A stretch of 39,246 nucleotides of DNA from contig JALAGS010000238.1 in NCBI GenBank assembly GCA_022712315.1, positions 1 through 39,246 of the forward strand, written 5' to 3'. Made by a program: the position numbers and the translations under genes. Numbering within the stretch: position 1 is the stretch's first letter; the number at the start of each line of letters is the position of its first letter. Positions 8,809 to 17,409 of the stretch are shown in pieces. The notes below the pieces were generated by a model. The model was given only the letters and a program-made list of their open reading frames with translations, was not told the origin of the DNA and searched no databases. The DNA is from Sphingobacterium sp. GTDB taxonomy: Bacteria > Bacteroidota > Bacteroidia > Sphingobacteriales > Sphingobacteriaceae.

Positions 8809-9222
8809 ACGGAATGGTATATTGAGCAGGTCTTTGCAGCGCGGACTTGGAAGCTTCGAAAGGAGATTTTCTCTCCCGAAGGGAAACTGGGGGAAGTGAT
8901 GTTGGATGGAGATTTTGAAGGGACGCATTTTGCCGCTTATGACGGAAATGAGGTCGTCGGCGTACTTAGCCTGATTTGTTCAGCCGATAGCTATACAATC
9001 CATTTCTTTGCTGTAGCTCCACCTGTCAGGTTGAGAGGTATAGGAACTGCATTATTACACTATGCGCGGCTATTTGTATGTACATTTAAGGGCAGATATC
9101 TTCTGGTGGACGCGCCTAACCGACAGCAGTATTTTTGGGAAAAGAATGGTTTTGTCGCTGGAAAACAAAATGGAGCTATGCGCAGCTATTCCTTGTCTTT
9201 AGCCAATGACCTCATGCTCTAA
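8806..9222 (+). CDS. GNAT family N-acetyltransferase
   Basis: A 138-residue single-domain acetyltransferase of the GNAT fold. The acetyl-CoA pyrophosphate loop is visible as VRLRGIGTALL, following the beta strand IHFFAVAPP, and the C-terminal half has the usual YFWEKNGFV. The substrate cannot be told. The start at 8806 is the only ATG giving the full fold; the partial copies of the gene start just upstream supply other ATGs in other frames, including an open frame from 8717 that ends in an ATGA overlap with this start. It is convergent with the sugar O-acetyltransferase gene, 51 bp away. Confidence 0.85.
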   Translation: MTEWYIEQVFAARTWKLRKEIFSPEGKLGEVMLDGDFEGTHFAAYDGNEVVGVLSLICSADSYTIHFFAVAPPVRLRGIGTALLHYARLFVCTFKGRYLLVDAPNRQQYFWEKNGFVAGKQNGAMRSYSLSLANDLML

Positions 9223-9273
9223 CCTCGAGTACAAGATAGCGTATCATAACCGATCAGTGCGGAGTGTATGATT

Positions 9274-9864
9274 TTACGAATTTTCACCGTAAGTGATCCT
9301 GTCGGCTTCTGTTATAGGACGAATGATCCGACAGGGATTGCCAGCTGCGACGACATCCGCAGGAATATCTTTTGTCACCACAGATCCGGAGCCAATGACC
9401 GCATTTTTTCCGATGCGCACGCCGGGATTAACAACGACATTCCCACCTATCCAGACGTTATCTTCGATAACGATCGGCAGTGCAAATTCCCAGCCTTGAT
9501 TTCTTGCTTCAAAATGGAGCGGATGACCGGCAGTGAAGAGGCTTACATTGGGGCCAAATAATACATTTTCACCTATGGTAACCGGTGCGCAGTCTAAAAT
9601 CGTACAATTATAATTGCTGTAAAAGTTTTCACCGATAGTAATATTATAACCGTAATCGCAACGAAAAGGAGGCTCAAAAAAGAAACGGCTGCCTGTTGCC
9701 TTAAACAGTTTCTGGATAATCTGTTTTCTGAATTTGATTTGTTTGGGTTCCGAATCGTTAAATCGCTTGAGTTCTTCTTTTGCGTATTGCCTTTCTTTAA
9801 ATAATTGCCCCTCCGAATCGATGTAAGGAAGGCCGGCAACCATTTTCTCTTTTGGTGATTTCAT
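9274..9864 (-). CDS. Sugar O-acetyltransferase, maltose acetyltransferase-like hexapeptide family
   Basis: A 196-residue protein with the N-terminal Maa domain (KEKMVAGLPY at the start) followed by a left-handed beta helix of hexapeptide repeats (about 75-185: ITIGENF, VTIGENVLF, IVIEDNVWIG, VRIGKNAVIG). The catalytic-type histidine lies in TAGHPL, and the C-terminus carries VAAGNPCRII, typical of the family. It transfers acetyl from acetyl-CoA to a sugar or galactoside hydroxyl; the sugar is unknown. It is divergent from the GT4 gene, with a recognisable promoter 23-54 bp upstream. Confidence 0.9.
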   Translation of the reverse strand: MKSPKEKMVAGLPYIDSEGQLFKERQYAKEELKRFNDSEPKQIKFRKQIIQKLFKATGSRFFFEPPFRCDYGYNITIGENFYSNYNCTILDCAPVTIGENVLFGPNVSLFTAGHPLHFEARNQGWEFALPIVIEDNVWIGGNVVVNPGVRIGKNAVIGSGSVVTKDIPADVVAAGNPCRIIRPITEADRITYGENS

Positions 9865-9886
9865 TCAGTCCCTATTTTGTCTGCAG

Positions 9887-9918
9887 CAAACTTAGATAAA
9901 TTGATCTTTATATACAAT
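9887..9918 (-). promoter_or_regulatory. candidate promoter of the sugar O-acetyltransferase
   Basis: On the minus strand, TAAGTTTG (9894-9887) matches TAnnTTTG and ATTG (9918-9915) fits a -33 element with a 20-bp spacer. The predicted transcription start is near 9881, giving a leader of about 17 nt. Confidence 0.4.
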
Positions 9919-10102
9919 ACTAATGTATTTCTCCTCTGCCGGAGCTTTAGGGGTATTTTTTGGTATAATCAAAAGATTTCTGTTTTTAGTCAATTTAATT
10001 CATACAGTTGTGACAAACAATTTACGATTGAAAAGCATTTAGATAATGGAGCACATAGATGCTACTGCCTTTTTCGGGGCTATATTCAAAATTATTATTT
10101 CA

Positions 10103-12316
10103 ATGAAGATCGCTTATATAAGTACTTACCTGCCCAAAGAATGTGGCATCGCCACTTTTACATCTGATTTGCTACATGCTGTTGCATTGCATAATCAGGA
10201 ACTGACTCAACATGTTTTTGCAGTTGCCGATCGGGAATATGCCTATCCCAGTGAAGTTGTCTTTAAAATAGATCAGCATCATCAATTGTCCTATATTGAA
10301 GCGGCGAATTACATTAATGAAAACGGTTATGACTGTGTCATATTGGAGCACGAATATGGCATCTTCGGCGGTAATAGCGGCATTTATATATTATCATTGA
10401 TTAATGCGCTGCACATTCCCCTGCTGGTCAATTTTCACACCATTCTTGAAAAACCCAATGTTGATGAAAAGGCTATTCTTATTGAAATTGTAAAACGCGC
10501 CTCTATTGTAATTGTCATGAGCAATTATGCCATTACATTACTCAAATCTATTTATAGGGTAAATACGGCTAAAGTTAGGCTAATTCACCACGGAGTGCCC
10601 GAATTTAATTTGGATCATGAACTTGCAAAACTTAAAAAAGGGCTTTCCGGAAAGAAAGTCTTATTGACCTTTGGCTTTTTGGGACGTAACAAGGGAATTG
10701 AAATGGTGATCGAATCCTTGGCTGAAGTCGTCAAAGATGAACCTGACCTATTGTACCTCGTGGTGGGAAAAACACATCCCAATGTATTAGCACATTCCGG
10801 AGAGGAATATAGGGAATATCTAGGCAGTCTTGTGGAAGCCTATCAGTTGCAGGAACATGTACAATTTGTTAATTCCTTTGTCAGTCAGGCCGATCTTGTG
10901 GAGTATCTAAGTGCTTGTGATGTCTACGTTACACCATATGTCAATGAAGCACAGATTACAAGTGGAACATTGTCTTACGCTATTGGAGCCGGAGCGGCGG
11001 TGGTGTCTACACCGTATTGGCATGCCAGGGAATTGCTCGCTGACGGAAGGGGAGTGCTGGTCGACTTTAAAAATACCGCCAAGATGGCCGAGGTGCTCAA
11101 AAACCTGTTTTCGAACCTGGATTACCGCACCACATTGCGGGACAATGCTAGTGCATTCGGAAAAGAGATGACCTGGAAAAATATCGGTCTTCGGTATACG
11201 AGAATTTTAGATAAAATCATCCCTACATACGACAGCCTTAAAGAAAATGTAGGGTTCAGTAAAGATGAGATGCCCAAATTCAGCTGGAAGCATATCGATC
11301 GGCTGACCAACCAAGTCGGCATTTTACAGCATGCAACCTATTCCTTACCCAACTATAAGGAAGGCTATTGTCTTGATGATAATGCGAGAGCGCTTTTAGT
11401 GGCTTTGCTGGCCCAGCGTGATTTCGCGGATAAAAGATTAGACCGGCGCATTTCGACCTATCTGAGTTATATTTATTATCACCAGCGCGAGGACGGCCTT
11501 TTTCACAATTTTATGGATTTTCAGCATAATTTTCTGGATGAGGTTGGTTCCGAAGATTCTTTTGGGCGAACGATATGGGCATTGGGAGTGCTTCTTAGGG
11601 AGACTAAATTGACAAGTTACTATCAATTGGGGCATGAGCTATTTTTTAGAGCTGTACCGAATTTTAGCCAGTTACGTTCCAATCGGGCGATAGCTTACAC
11701 CGTATTGGGGATTGCCGAATATTTGCATCATCAATCCAATGATGAAGTGATGATAGAATTGATGCGTACACTTATCGGCAAGCTGGTGCGGGAATATGAG
11801 GCTAGCTCAGATGAACACTGGCAATGGTTTGAGTCGGTATTGGCCTACGATAATGCGATATTGCCTTATGCGCTATTGATAGCATACCCTTTCTTGAATG
11901 ATGAGACAGTAAAACAGTTGGGGCTATCCACCTTAAAGTTTCTCGAAAGCATTACAGTGCAAAATGGGGTTCTTTCATTAGTGGGAAATCAGGAATGGGC
12001 CAAACAGGGAAAGCACATCAGTAAGTTTGGACAGCAGCCACTCGATGTCACTGCGATGGTATTTATGTATCGCGAGGCTTTTCGGCTGACCAATAAAAAG
12101 GTTTATTTTACCCGCATGATTGCCTCCTTCCGTTGGTTTCTGGGCGAGAATGACCTTAAGCTGGGACTGTTCGATGAAGAGACCAAAGGTTGCTGCGATG
12201 GTCTCGAATCCTATGGCATCAATAGAAACCAAGGGGCCGAGAGCACCCTCTGTTTCTATTTAGCTTATATTGTGGTTTATGGTGCTTTTATTGATAGCGA
12301 TCGGGATTCAAGATAG
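10103..12316 (+). CDS. GT4 glycosyltransferase with C-terminal helical toroid domain
   Basis: A 737-residue protein. Residues about 1-380 form a GT-B glycosyltransferase of the GT4 type, with the start MKIAYISTYLPKECGIATFT, the sugar-nucleotide region LLTFGFLGRNKG and TSGTLSYAIGAGAAVVSTPY. From about 393 on it carries an all-helical region with YCLDDNARALLVAL, reminiscent of (alpha/alpha)6 toroids. The frame is open 19 codons upstream, but the family's N-terminal beta strand begins at the ATG at 10103, which I take as the start. It ends 29 bp inside the converging GH130 gene; GT4 next to GH130 suggests synthesis and turnover of the same mannose-type glycan. The donor and acceptor are unknown. 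Confidence 0.85.
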   Translation: MKIAYISTYLPKECGIATFTSDLLHAVALHNQELTQHVFAVADREYAYPSEVVFKIDQHHQLSYIEAANYINENGYDCVILEHEYGIFGGNSGIYILSLINALHIPLLVNFHTILEKPNVDEKAILIEIVKRASIVIVMSNYAITLLKSIYRVNTAKVRLIHHGVPEFNLDHELAKLKKGLSGKKVLLTFGFLGRNKGIEMVIESLAEVVKDEPDLLYLVVGKTHPNVLAHSGEEYREYLGSLVEAYQLQEHVQFVNSFVSQADLVEYLSACDVYVTPYVNEAQITSGTLSYAIGAGAAVVSTPYWHARELLADGRGVLVDFKNTAKMAEVLKNLFSNLDYRTTLRDNASAFGKEMTWKNIGLRYTRILDKIIPTYDSLKENVGFSKDEMPKFSWKHIDRLTNQVGILQHATYSLPNYKEGYCLDDNARALLVALLAQRDFADKRLDRRISTYLSYIYYHQREDGLFHNFMDFQHNFLDEVGSEDSFGRTIWALGVLLRETKLTSYYQLGHELFFRAVPNFSQLRSNRAIAYTVLGIAEYLHHQSNDEVMIELMRTLIGKLVREYEASSDEHWQWFESVLAYDNAILPYALLIAYPFLNDETVKQLGLSTLKFLESITVQNGVLSLVGNQEWAKQGKHISKFGQQPLDVTAMVFMYREAFRLTNKKVYFTRMIASFRWFLGENDLKLGLFDEETKGCCDGLESYGINRNQGAESTLCFYLAYIVVYGAFIDSDRDSR

Positions 12317-13772
12317 CAAGCAATAAATCTTCGAGCTTGATGGTCGCATAGGTCGATGCATAATCGGACATTGCATAGGGTAAAATGAGATGTTCATTGT
12401 GGACTAAAGCCCCGCACGAATAAATAACGTTTGGCACGTAGCCTTCCCGTTCTTCATCATTGGGGGTCATCAATGGACTATGCAACCGTCCGATTTCAAC
12501 ATGCGGGTTGTCAAGATCCAAAAGAGCGGCCCCCAAAACATATTCACGCATTGGCCCGACGGCGTGGGTGAGGATCAACCAGCCGTATTGTGTTTCAATA
12601 GGCGAACCACAGTTGCCAATCTGAACAAATTCGTATGGATATTCCGGTTGCTGGATCCGAATGGCTGTTTCCTGCCATATATTGATGTTGTTGGAATAGG
12701 CGATGTAGTTGTTCTCACCGTCAATCCGGCAGAGCATGGCATAGCGACCGTTAATTTTCCGTGGAAATAGTGCAGCACCTTTATTAGCGATTTCACCATA
12801 GATAGGTTTCACTTTGAAATGGTAAAAATCTTTTGTGGTGAGCAATTTGGGAAGAATGCTGAATCCGTCGTAAGCGGTATAGGTCGCATAATAGATGCGC
12901 TCACCTTTTTCGGTTTTGAACTGGACGAAGCGGGCATCTTCAATCCCTCTTTTTTCCGTATCGGCAATAGGAAATATCACGCGTTCCGAAATGGAAGTAT
13001 CTAGGGAGAAAGTCATTTCATAATGTGAGGATGCGAGCCAAAGTGCCTGTTGTAAAAACGTCACATTTTCGAGATTGTCCTCACTATCACGCCGGACTTC
13101 ATCGATATACCGCTTGAGTTCTTCGTAAGTAAATGTCTCCGTTAACTTTTCTTCCAGTTTTGTCTTGACTTCCGTAGGTTGGGCATGCAGCTCATTCATT
13201 TTCTTTAAGAAAGACTCCTTGTGATAGCGGTGATTTTTGACTTGCATGGGTTTATCCAATAAATTACCCACATAGTCGATCTGTATATTGTTATCAATAT
13301 CAAGTGTCCCCGATCGAAAAACGATAGATGAGACATGGCCTTCTCCTGTAGCTCTGAAACTTAGAATAATTCGTTTTTCACCTTTAAATAATTCTGTCTG
13401 GTCGGGGTGTTCAATAATGGATGGATTAAATAAGGCGGCCGATTCAATCGAATATTCCATGGTAAAGTAGGAACCTATCAGTAACTTGTCAATTTGAGTC
13501 AGCTTCTCTTTTGAAAATGGAATCTTTTCCAATAAGTGGCTTATCCGGTCAAAATTACGTTCAAAAATATGGACAATGCTGCGATGTCTTTTCGTATAGC
13601 TTCGCAGAACCTGCCCAAATACTTCTTTCCGCTCTGATTCGTTCAGGGATAAAATGCGTTTGATAACCTTTATAGTGCGGTCATCACCAAGCGAAAAAAA
13701 ACGCGCGAGAACTCTTTTTTTATCCGGTTTAAAGTAAATATCCTTTCGTTCAACTTGTACTGGTTTATGCAT
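12288..13772 (-). CDS. Glycoside hydrolase family 130 protein (mannoside phosphorylase or mannosidase)
   Basis: A 494-residue GH130 five-bladed propeller enzyme. Family features include the catalytic-type Asp279 in GIEDARF, then NKGAALFPRKI, GNCGSPIET and the closing strand ILPYAMSD. It is longer than many GH130 proteins: about 100 extra residues at the N-terminus and a helical insert at about 175-255 carrying NELHAQPTEVK. GH130 enzymes act on beta-mannosides, either with phosphate or with water; I cannot decide which from sequence. It faces the GT4 gene with overlapping 3' ends and is divergent from pepD. Confidence 0.88.
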   Translation of the reverse strand: MHKPVQVERKDIYFKPDKKRVLARFFSLGDDRTIKVIKRILSLNESERKEVFGQVLRSYTKRHRSIVHIFERNFDRISHLLEKIPFSKEKLTQIDKLLIGSYFTMEYSIESAALFNPSIIEHPDQTELFKGEKRIILSFRATGEGHVSSIVFRSGTLDIDNNIQIDYVGNLLDKPMQVKNHRYHKESFLKKMNELHAQPTEVKTKLEEKLTETFTYEELKRYIDEVRRDSEDNLENVTFLQQALWLASSHYEMTFSLDTSISERVIFPIADTEKRGIEDARFVQFKTEKGERIYYATYTAYDGFSILPKLLTTKDFYHFKVKPIYGEIANKGAALFPRKINGRYAMLCRIDGENNYIAYSNNINIWQETAIRIQQPEYPYEFVQIGNCGSPIETQYGWLILTHAVGPMREYVLGAALLDLDNPHVEIGRLHSPLMTPNDEEREGYVPNVIYSCGALVHNEHLILPYAMSDYASTYATIKLEDLLLAILNPDRYQ

Positions 13773-13870
13773 AGTTTTATGTTCATGTTTACACCCTCAT
13801 AAGAACGAATAGCGCTTGTCTTTTGTTTTATTGCAGGTCAATAATCAACGGATATCTAATAAAAATCGAG

Positions 13871-13878
13871 TAACTTTG
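13871..13878 (+). promoter_or_regulatory. candidate -7 element of pepD
   Basis: TAACTTTG matches TAnnTTTG, 20 bp before the pepD start codon. No good -33 element is seen at the expected distance, so this is weak. Confidence 0.3.
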
Positions 13879-13898
13879 GCCAAGGAAAAATTTTAGAT

Positions 13899-15365
13899 AT
13901 GATTGAAAATAGTTTAGATAAGTTAGAACCAAAAGCAATTTGGAAAAACTTCTCCGCTTTAAATGCGGTGCCAAGAGCTTCTAAAAAAGAGGAGCGCGTG
14001 ATTGCTTTTATGGTAGAGTTTGGAAAATCCCTCGGCTTAGAAACAAGTGTCGATGAGATCGGGAATGTGCTCATCAAGAAATCTGCTACTCCGGGAATGG
14101 AAGACCGTAAGACGATTGTTTTGCAGTCACATTTGGATATGGTACACCAAAAAAACAACGATACTGTCTTTGACTTCGATACAGAAGGTATTAAGATGTA
14201 TGTAGAGGGTGACTGGGTAAAAGCAGAAGGAACCACTTTGGGCGCAGATAATGGTCTCGGCGTTGCGACGATTATGTCAATCCTGGAATCATCGGTTATT
14301 GTGCATCCAGCTATCGAAGCCTTATTTACCATTGATGAAGAGACAGGTATGACCGGAGCACTAGGCTTAAAGGGAGGTGTACTTTCGGGTGAAATCTTAT
14401 TGAATCTGGATACCGAGAATGATACTGAAATTGATATCGGTTGTGCTGGGGGGATTGACGTGACGGCTACACAGTCTTATACCGCAGAACCTTGTCCTTT
14501 TGACGTCCTGTCTTTTGAAATTACCGTTAAAGGTTTGCATGGTGGCCACTCCGGTATGGACATTCATAAAGGCTTTGCAAACGCCAATAAGGTGATGAAT
14601 CGCTTGCTTTATAGAGCCAACGAGCACTATGGCCTGCGTATTGCGTCGTTGTTGGGTGGAAGTCTACGCAATGCAATCCCTAGGGAAAGTGTTGCAAAGG
14701 TGGTTATTCTTAAGGATAAAGCCGCTAGTTTTGTGGCGCATCTGACACAATTGGCTCAGGATATTAAACTCGAATTTGCGACGACAGAACCGGCGATGGA
14801 AATAGTCGTGAAGCAGACAGATGCTGCTTACGCGACAGTAGTTCCTGTGCAGGTGCAGGAGAATTTAATTAACAGTGTTTATGCTGCTTTAAATGGCGTA
14901 TATCGTGTAAGTGCCGATTTTGAAGATCTGGTAGAAACCTCCAATAATATTGCGAAAGTTGAAGTAGGGGGCGAAAAGGTCTCCATCAAATGTCTAACAA
15001 GGTCTTCTGTTGAAACTTCGAAGTTTGATTTAGCTCAATCTTTACAGGCAGCATTCGAGCTGGGTGGTTTTACGGTCAGCTTTTCAGGTAATTATCCAGG
15101 TTGGGCACCTAATCCGAATTCTGAAATTTTAGAAGTTCTCAAATCGATTTACAATAGACAGCATGGAGAAGCCCCGGAAGTGGTGGCCTGTCATGCCGGA
15201 CTTGAGTGCGGGATCTTAGGGACAAACTATCCAGGAATGGATATGATTTCTTTTGGACCGACAATCTTAGGTGCGCATTCGCCGGCCGAGCGTGTTTCCA
15301 TTTCTTCTGTGCAGAAGTTTTGGAGTTTTGTGCTCGAAATTCTCAAAGAGATCCCTAAAAAATAA
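13899..15365 (+). CDS. pepD: Aminoacyl-histidine dipeptidase, M20 family
   Basis: A 488-residue metallodipeptidase of the PepD type, cutting Xaa-His and other dipeptides in the cytoplasm. The two-zinc site is visible: H78 and D80 in SHLDMVH, D117 in GADNGLG and the E147-E148 pair in DEETG, with the dimerisation lid domain from about 195 and the C-terminal zinc ligand region around GAHSPAE. The length is normal for the family. It is a single-gene unit bounded by the divergent GH130 gene and a strong terminator at 15417-15448. Confidence 0.95.
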   Translation: MIENSLDKLEPKAIWKNFSALNAVPRASKKEERVIAFMVEFGKSLGLETSVDEIGNVLIKKSATPGMEDRKTIVLQSHLDMVHQKNNDTVFDFDTEGIKMYVEGDWVKAEGTTLGADNGLGVATIMSILESSVIVHPAIEALFTIDEETGMTGALGLKGGVLSGEILLNLDTENDTEIDIGCAGGIDVTATQSYTAEPCPFDVLSFEITVKGLHGGHSGMDIHKGFANANKVMNRLLYRANEHYGLRIASLLGGSLRNAIPRESVAKVVILKDKAASFVAHLTQLAQDIKLEFATTEPAMEIVVKQTDAAYATVVPVQVQENLINSVYAALNGVYRVSADFEDLVETSNNIAKVEVGGEKVSIKCLTRSSVETSKFDLAQSLQAAFELGGFTVSFSGNYPGWAPNPNSEILEVLKSIYNRQHGEAPEVVACHAGLECGILGTNYPGMDMISFGPTILGAHSPAERVSISSVQKFWSFVLEILKEIPKK

Positions 15366-15416
15366 GTTTAAAAACCAGCATATTTTCGTGTATACACGGT
15401 AGTAGGTTGTGAAAAC

Positions 15417-15448
15417 AAAAAAGGTATGGCGTAAGTCATACCTTTTTT
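15417..15448 (+). terminator. intrinsic terminator after pepD
   Basis: A perfect 12-bp stem, AAAAAAGGTATG (15417-15428) and CATACCTTTTTT (15437-15448), closes an 8-base loop and ends in a run of six T. It lies 52 bp after the pepD stop and separates that gene from the next operon. Confidence 0.85.
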
Positions 15449-15575
15449 ACTTTCATTAATTTTTCACTTTCCTTGCAAAAAATGAAAAATATCCTTACTT
15501 TCAGGATGAAAAAATGATTTACTAGACCAAATTTTACACAACCTCTCAAATTGAGGGAAACCTAATCGTGATATA

Positions 15576-16904
15576 ATGACTATAATCCTCATTGTAATCA
15601 GCATTTGTTTGCTCATCCTTTGCATAACTTATTTTAAGATCAATGCCTTTCTCTCTTTTTTGGTAGTTTCCCTGTTCAGTGGACTTTGTTTAGGAATTCC
15701 TCCCTCAGAGCTCGTGGGTACTGTTGAAAAGGGAGTGGCAGGCGTTATGGGGAGCCTGACATTGATTATTGTATTAGGAGCTATGTTGGGGAAAATTGTG
15801 GCCGAAAGTGGAGCGGCTGAGATTATTGCAGAACAAATGGTCCGCTTAATGGGGGAGAAATACCTCCAATGGGGACTTATGTTGACCGGCTTTGTTGTTG
15901 GGATACCGCTATTTTATGGTGTTGGATTTGTCTTATTAGTCCCTTTAATATTTTCTATTTCCTATCGGTATAAACTTCCCGCAGTATATATTGGATTACC
16001 GATGCTGGCAGCCCTGTCTGTAACGCATGGATTTATTCCGCCACATCCTTCTCCCGTTGCGCTTGTTGCTTTGTTTCATGCCGATATGGGGCTGACACTT
16101 ATTTATGGACTCTTAATTGCTATACCTGCTATCGTTTTGGGCGGACCTATTTTTGCGAGAAGCCTGAAAAATATACAGCCAAGTCAAGAATCTATTTTCC
16201 AAGAAAAAGGTCGCTCAGACAAAGAAGAATACAGACGTCCGACAGTGCGGGTAAGTTTGATTGTCGCTTTATTGCCGGTATTGCTCATTATTCTGTTTAC
16301 ATTGCTTCCTTATGTCGTCAATACAGCTAATACAGCCCTGCAGCAGGGAATCAAGTTTGTCGGTAATACTACCGTTGTTATGGTCATCGCTATTTGTGTC
16401 GCTACCTATTTATTAGGATTGAAATTGGGGCGGTCGATGGCCAATGTGATGTCAGTTTATGAGTCTGCAGTGAAAGATATTGCCATGATTCTATTGATTA
16501 TTGCTGGTTCGGGAATTTTTAAACAAGTGATGGAGGACAGTGGTGTCAGCCTGATGCTAGCCAATACGCTGCAGCAGCTTCCCATTTCACCTTTATTGTT
16601 AGCCTGGCTGATTACAGCCGTGATCAGGGGCTGTGTCGGTTCGGCCACAGTAGCGGCCCTGACAGCTGCCGGTGTGCTGCTGCCTATTGTTACTGGTGGA
16701 AAAGTAGATCCCAATCTCATGGTATTGGCAATAGGTGCTGGCAGTCTGATGTTTTCACATGTGAATGATACTGGATTCTGGTTGTTTAAGGAATACTTTG
16801 GCCTTAGCGTGAAGGCTACGCTCTTTTCCTGGTCGATAATGGAGGCGATTGTTTCCATCGTTGGGCTGCTTGCTGTTTTGCTATTGCAATTAATTTTATA
16901 TTAG
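15576..16904 (+). CDS. GntP family permease, gluconate or D-serine type
   Basis: A 442-residue membrane protein of the GntP family, the usual length, with about a dozen hydrophobic segments. Family landmarks include HGFIPPHPSPVA (near 150), GCVGSATVAALTAAG (near 350) and the late FSHVNDTGFWLFKEYF. GntP members import gluconate or related acids with protons, and one branch (DsdX) imports D-serine. As first gene of a run that includes a D-threonine aldolase/D-serine dehydratase-like enzyme and a RidA protein, a D-hydroxyamino acid is the more likely substrate here. That is context-based; no residue I know of decides it. Confidence 0.9.
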   Translation: MTIILIVISICLLILCITYFKINAFLSFLVVSLFSGLCLGIPPSELVGTVEKGVAGVMGSLTLIIVLGAMLGKIVAESGAAEIIAEQMVRLMGEKYLQWGLMLTGFVVGIPLFYGVGFVLLVPLIFSISYRYKLPAVYIGLPMLAALSVTHGFIPPHPSPVALVALFHADMGLTLIYGLLIAIPAIVLGGPIFARSLKNIQPSQESIFQEKGRSDKEEYRRPTVRVSLIVALLPVLLIILFTLLPYVVNTANTALQQGIKFVGNTTVVMVIAICVATYLLGLKLGRSMANVMSVYESAVKDIAMILLIIAGSGIFKQVMEDSGVSLMLANTLQQLPISPLLLAWLITAVIRGCVGSATVAALTAAGVLLPIVTGGKVDPNLMVLAIGAGSLMFSHVNDTGFWLFKEYFGLSVKATLFSWSIMEAIVSIVGLLAVLLLQLILY

Positions 16905-16934
16905 CTATTATTTTAAACTTTAAAATCGTTAAAG

Positions 16935-17399
16935 ATGTACAACGCAGATGAACAATTCGAAAAATTAGGTTTGACACTCCCTCCGGCACCGGCGCCAAAA
17001 GGTGTTTATAAACCATACGTTATTGATGGAAAGTACCTTTATCTTTCCGGTCATGGTCCTGTACAAGATGATGCCACATTGATTATCGGCCGGATTGGAA
17101 GTGATATCAGTCCTGAGGAAGGCAAACTTGCCGCAAGACAGGTTGGCCTGACAATGTTATCAACCATTAAAACCAACCTGGGATCATTGAATAAGATCAA
17201 ACGTGTAATCAAAGTATTGGGAATGGTCAACTGTACCTCGGATTTTCTCTATCATCCGGGTGTAATCAACGGATGTAGTGAGCTATTTGCTGCGGTCTGG
17301 GGCGAAGAAAATGGTATCGGAACTCGGAGCGCCGTTGGGTTCGGTTCGCTGCCAGACAATATTCCTGTGGAAATTGAAGCATTATTTGAGTTATATTAA
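16935..17399 (+). CDS. RidA/YjgF-family protein, enamine/imine deaminase-like
   Basis: A 154-residue member of the RidA/YjgF superfamily, somewhat longer than the 128 or so of archetypal RidA. The conserved arginine needed for hydrolysis of reactive enamines is present in GTRSAVGFGSLP, followed by the closing strand VEIEALFEL. RidA proteins destroy 2-aminoacrylate and similar enamines released by PLP-dependent dehydratases. It sits 30 bp after the permease and 10 bp before the D-threonine aldolase-like gene, which suggests that it detoxifies that enzyme's intermediate. Confidence 0.9.
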   Translation: MYNADEQFEKLGLTLPPAPAPKGVYKPYVIDGKYLYLSGHGPVQDDATLIIGRIGSDISPEEGKLAARQVGLTMLSTIKTNLGSLNKIKRVIKVLGMVNCTSDFLYHPGVINGCSELFAAVWGEENGIGTRSAVGFGSLPDNIPVEIEALFELY

Positions 17400-17409
17400 T
17401 TCGAATGGT

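Noticed and set aside
12480..12770. 96-codon plus-strand frame within the GH130 gene
   Set aside because: Antisense shadow of a well-conserved enzyme; no recognisable fold or start context.
16457..16858. 133-codon minus-strand frame within the GntP permease gene
   Set aside because: Antisense shadow of a membrane protein; long open antisense frames are common opposite hydrophobic codons.
17278..17409. Upstream extension of the D-threonine aldolase-like gene into ridA
   Set aside because: The extra 44 residues are ridA sequence read in another frame; family similarity starts just after 17410.
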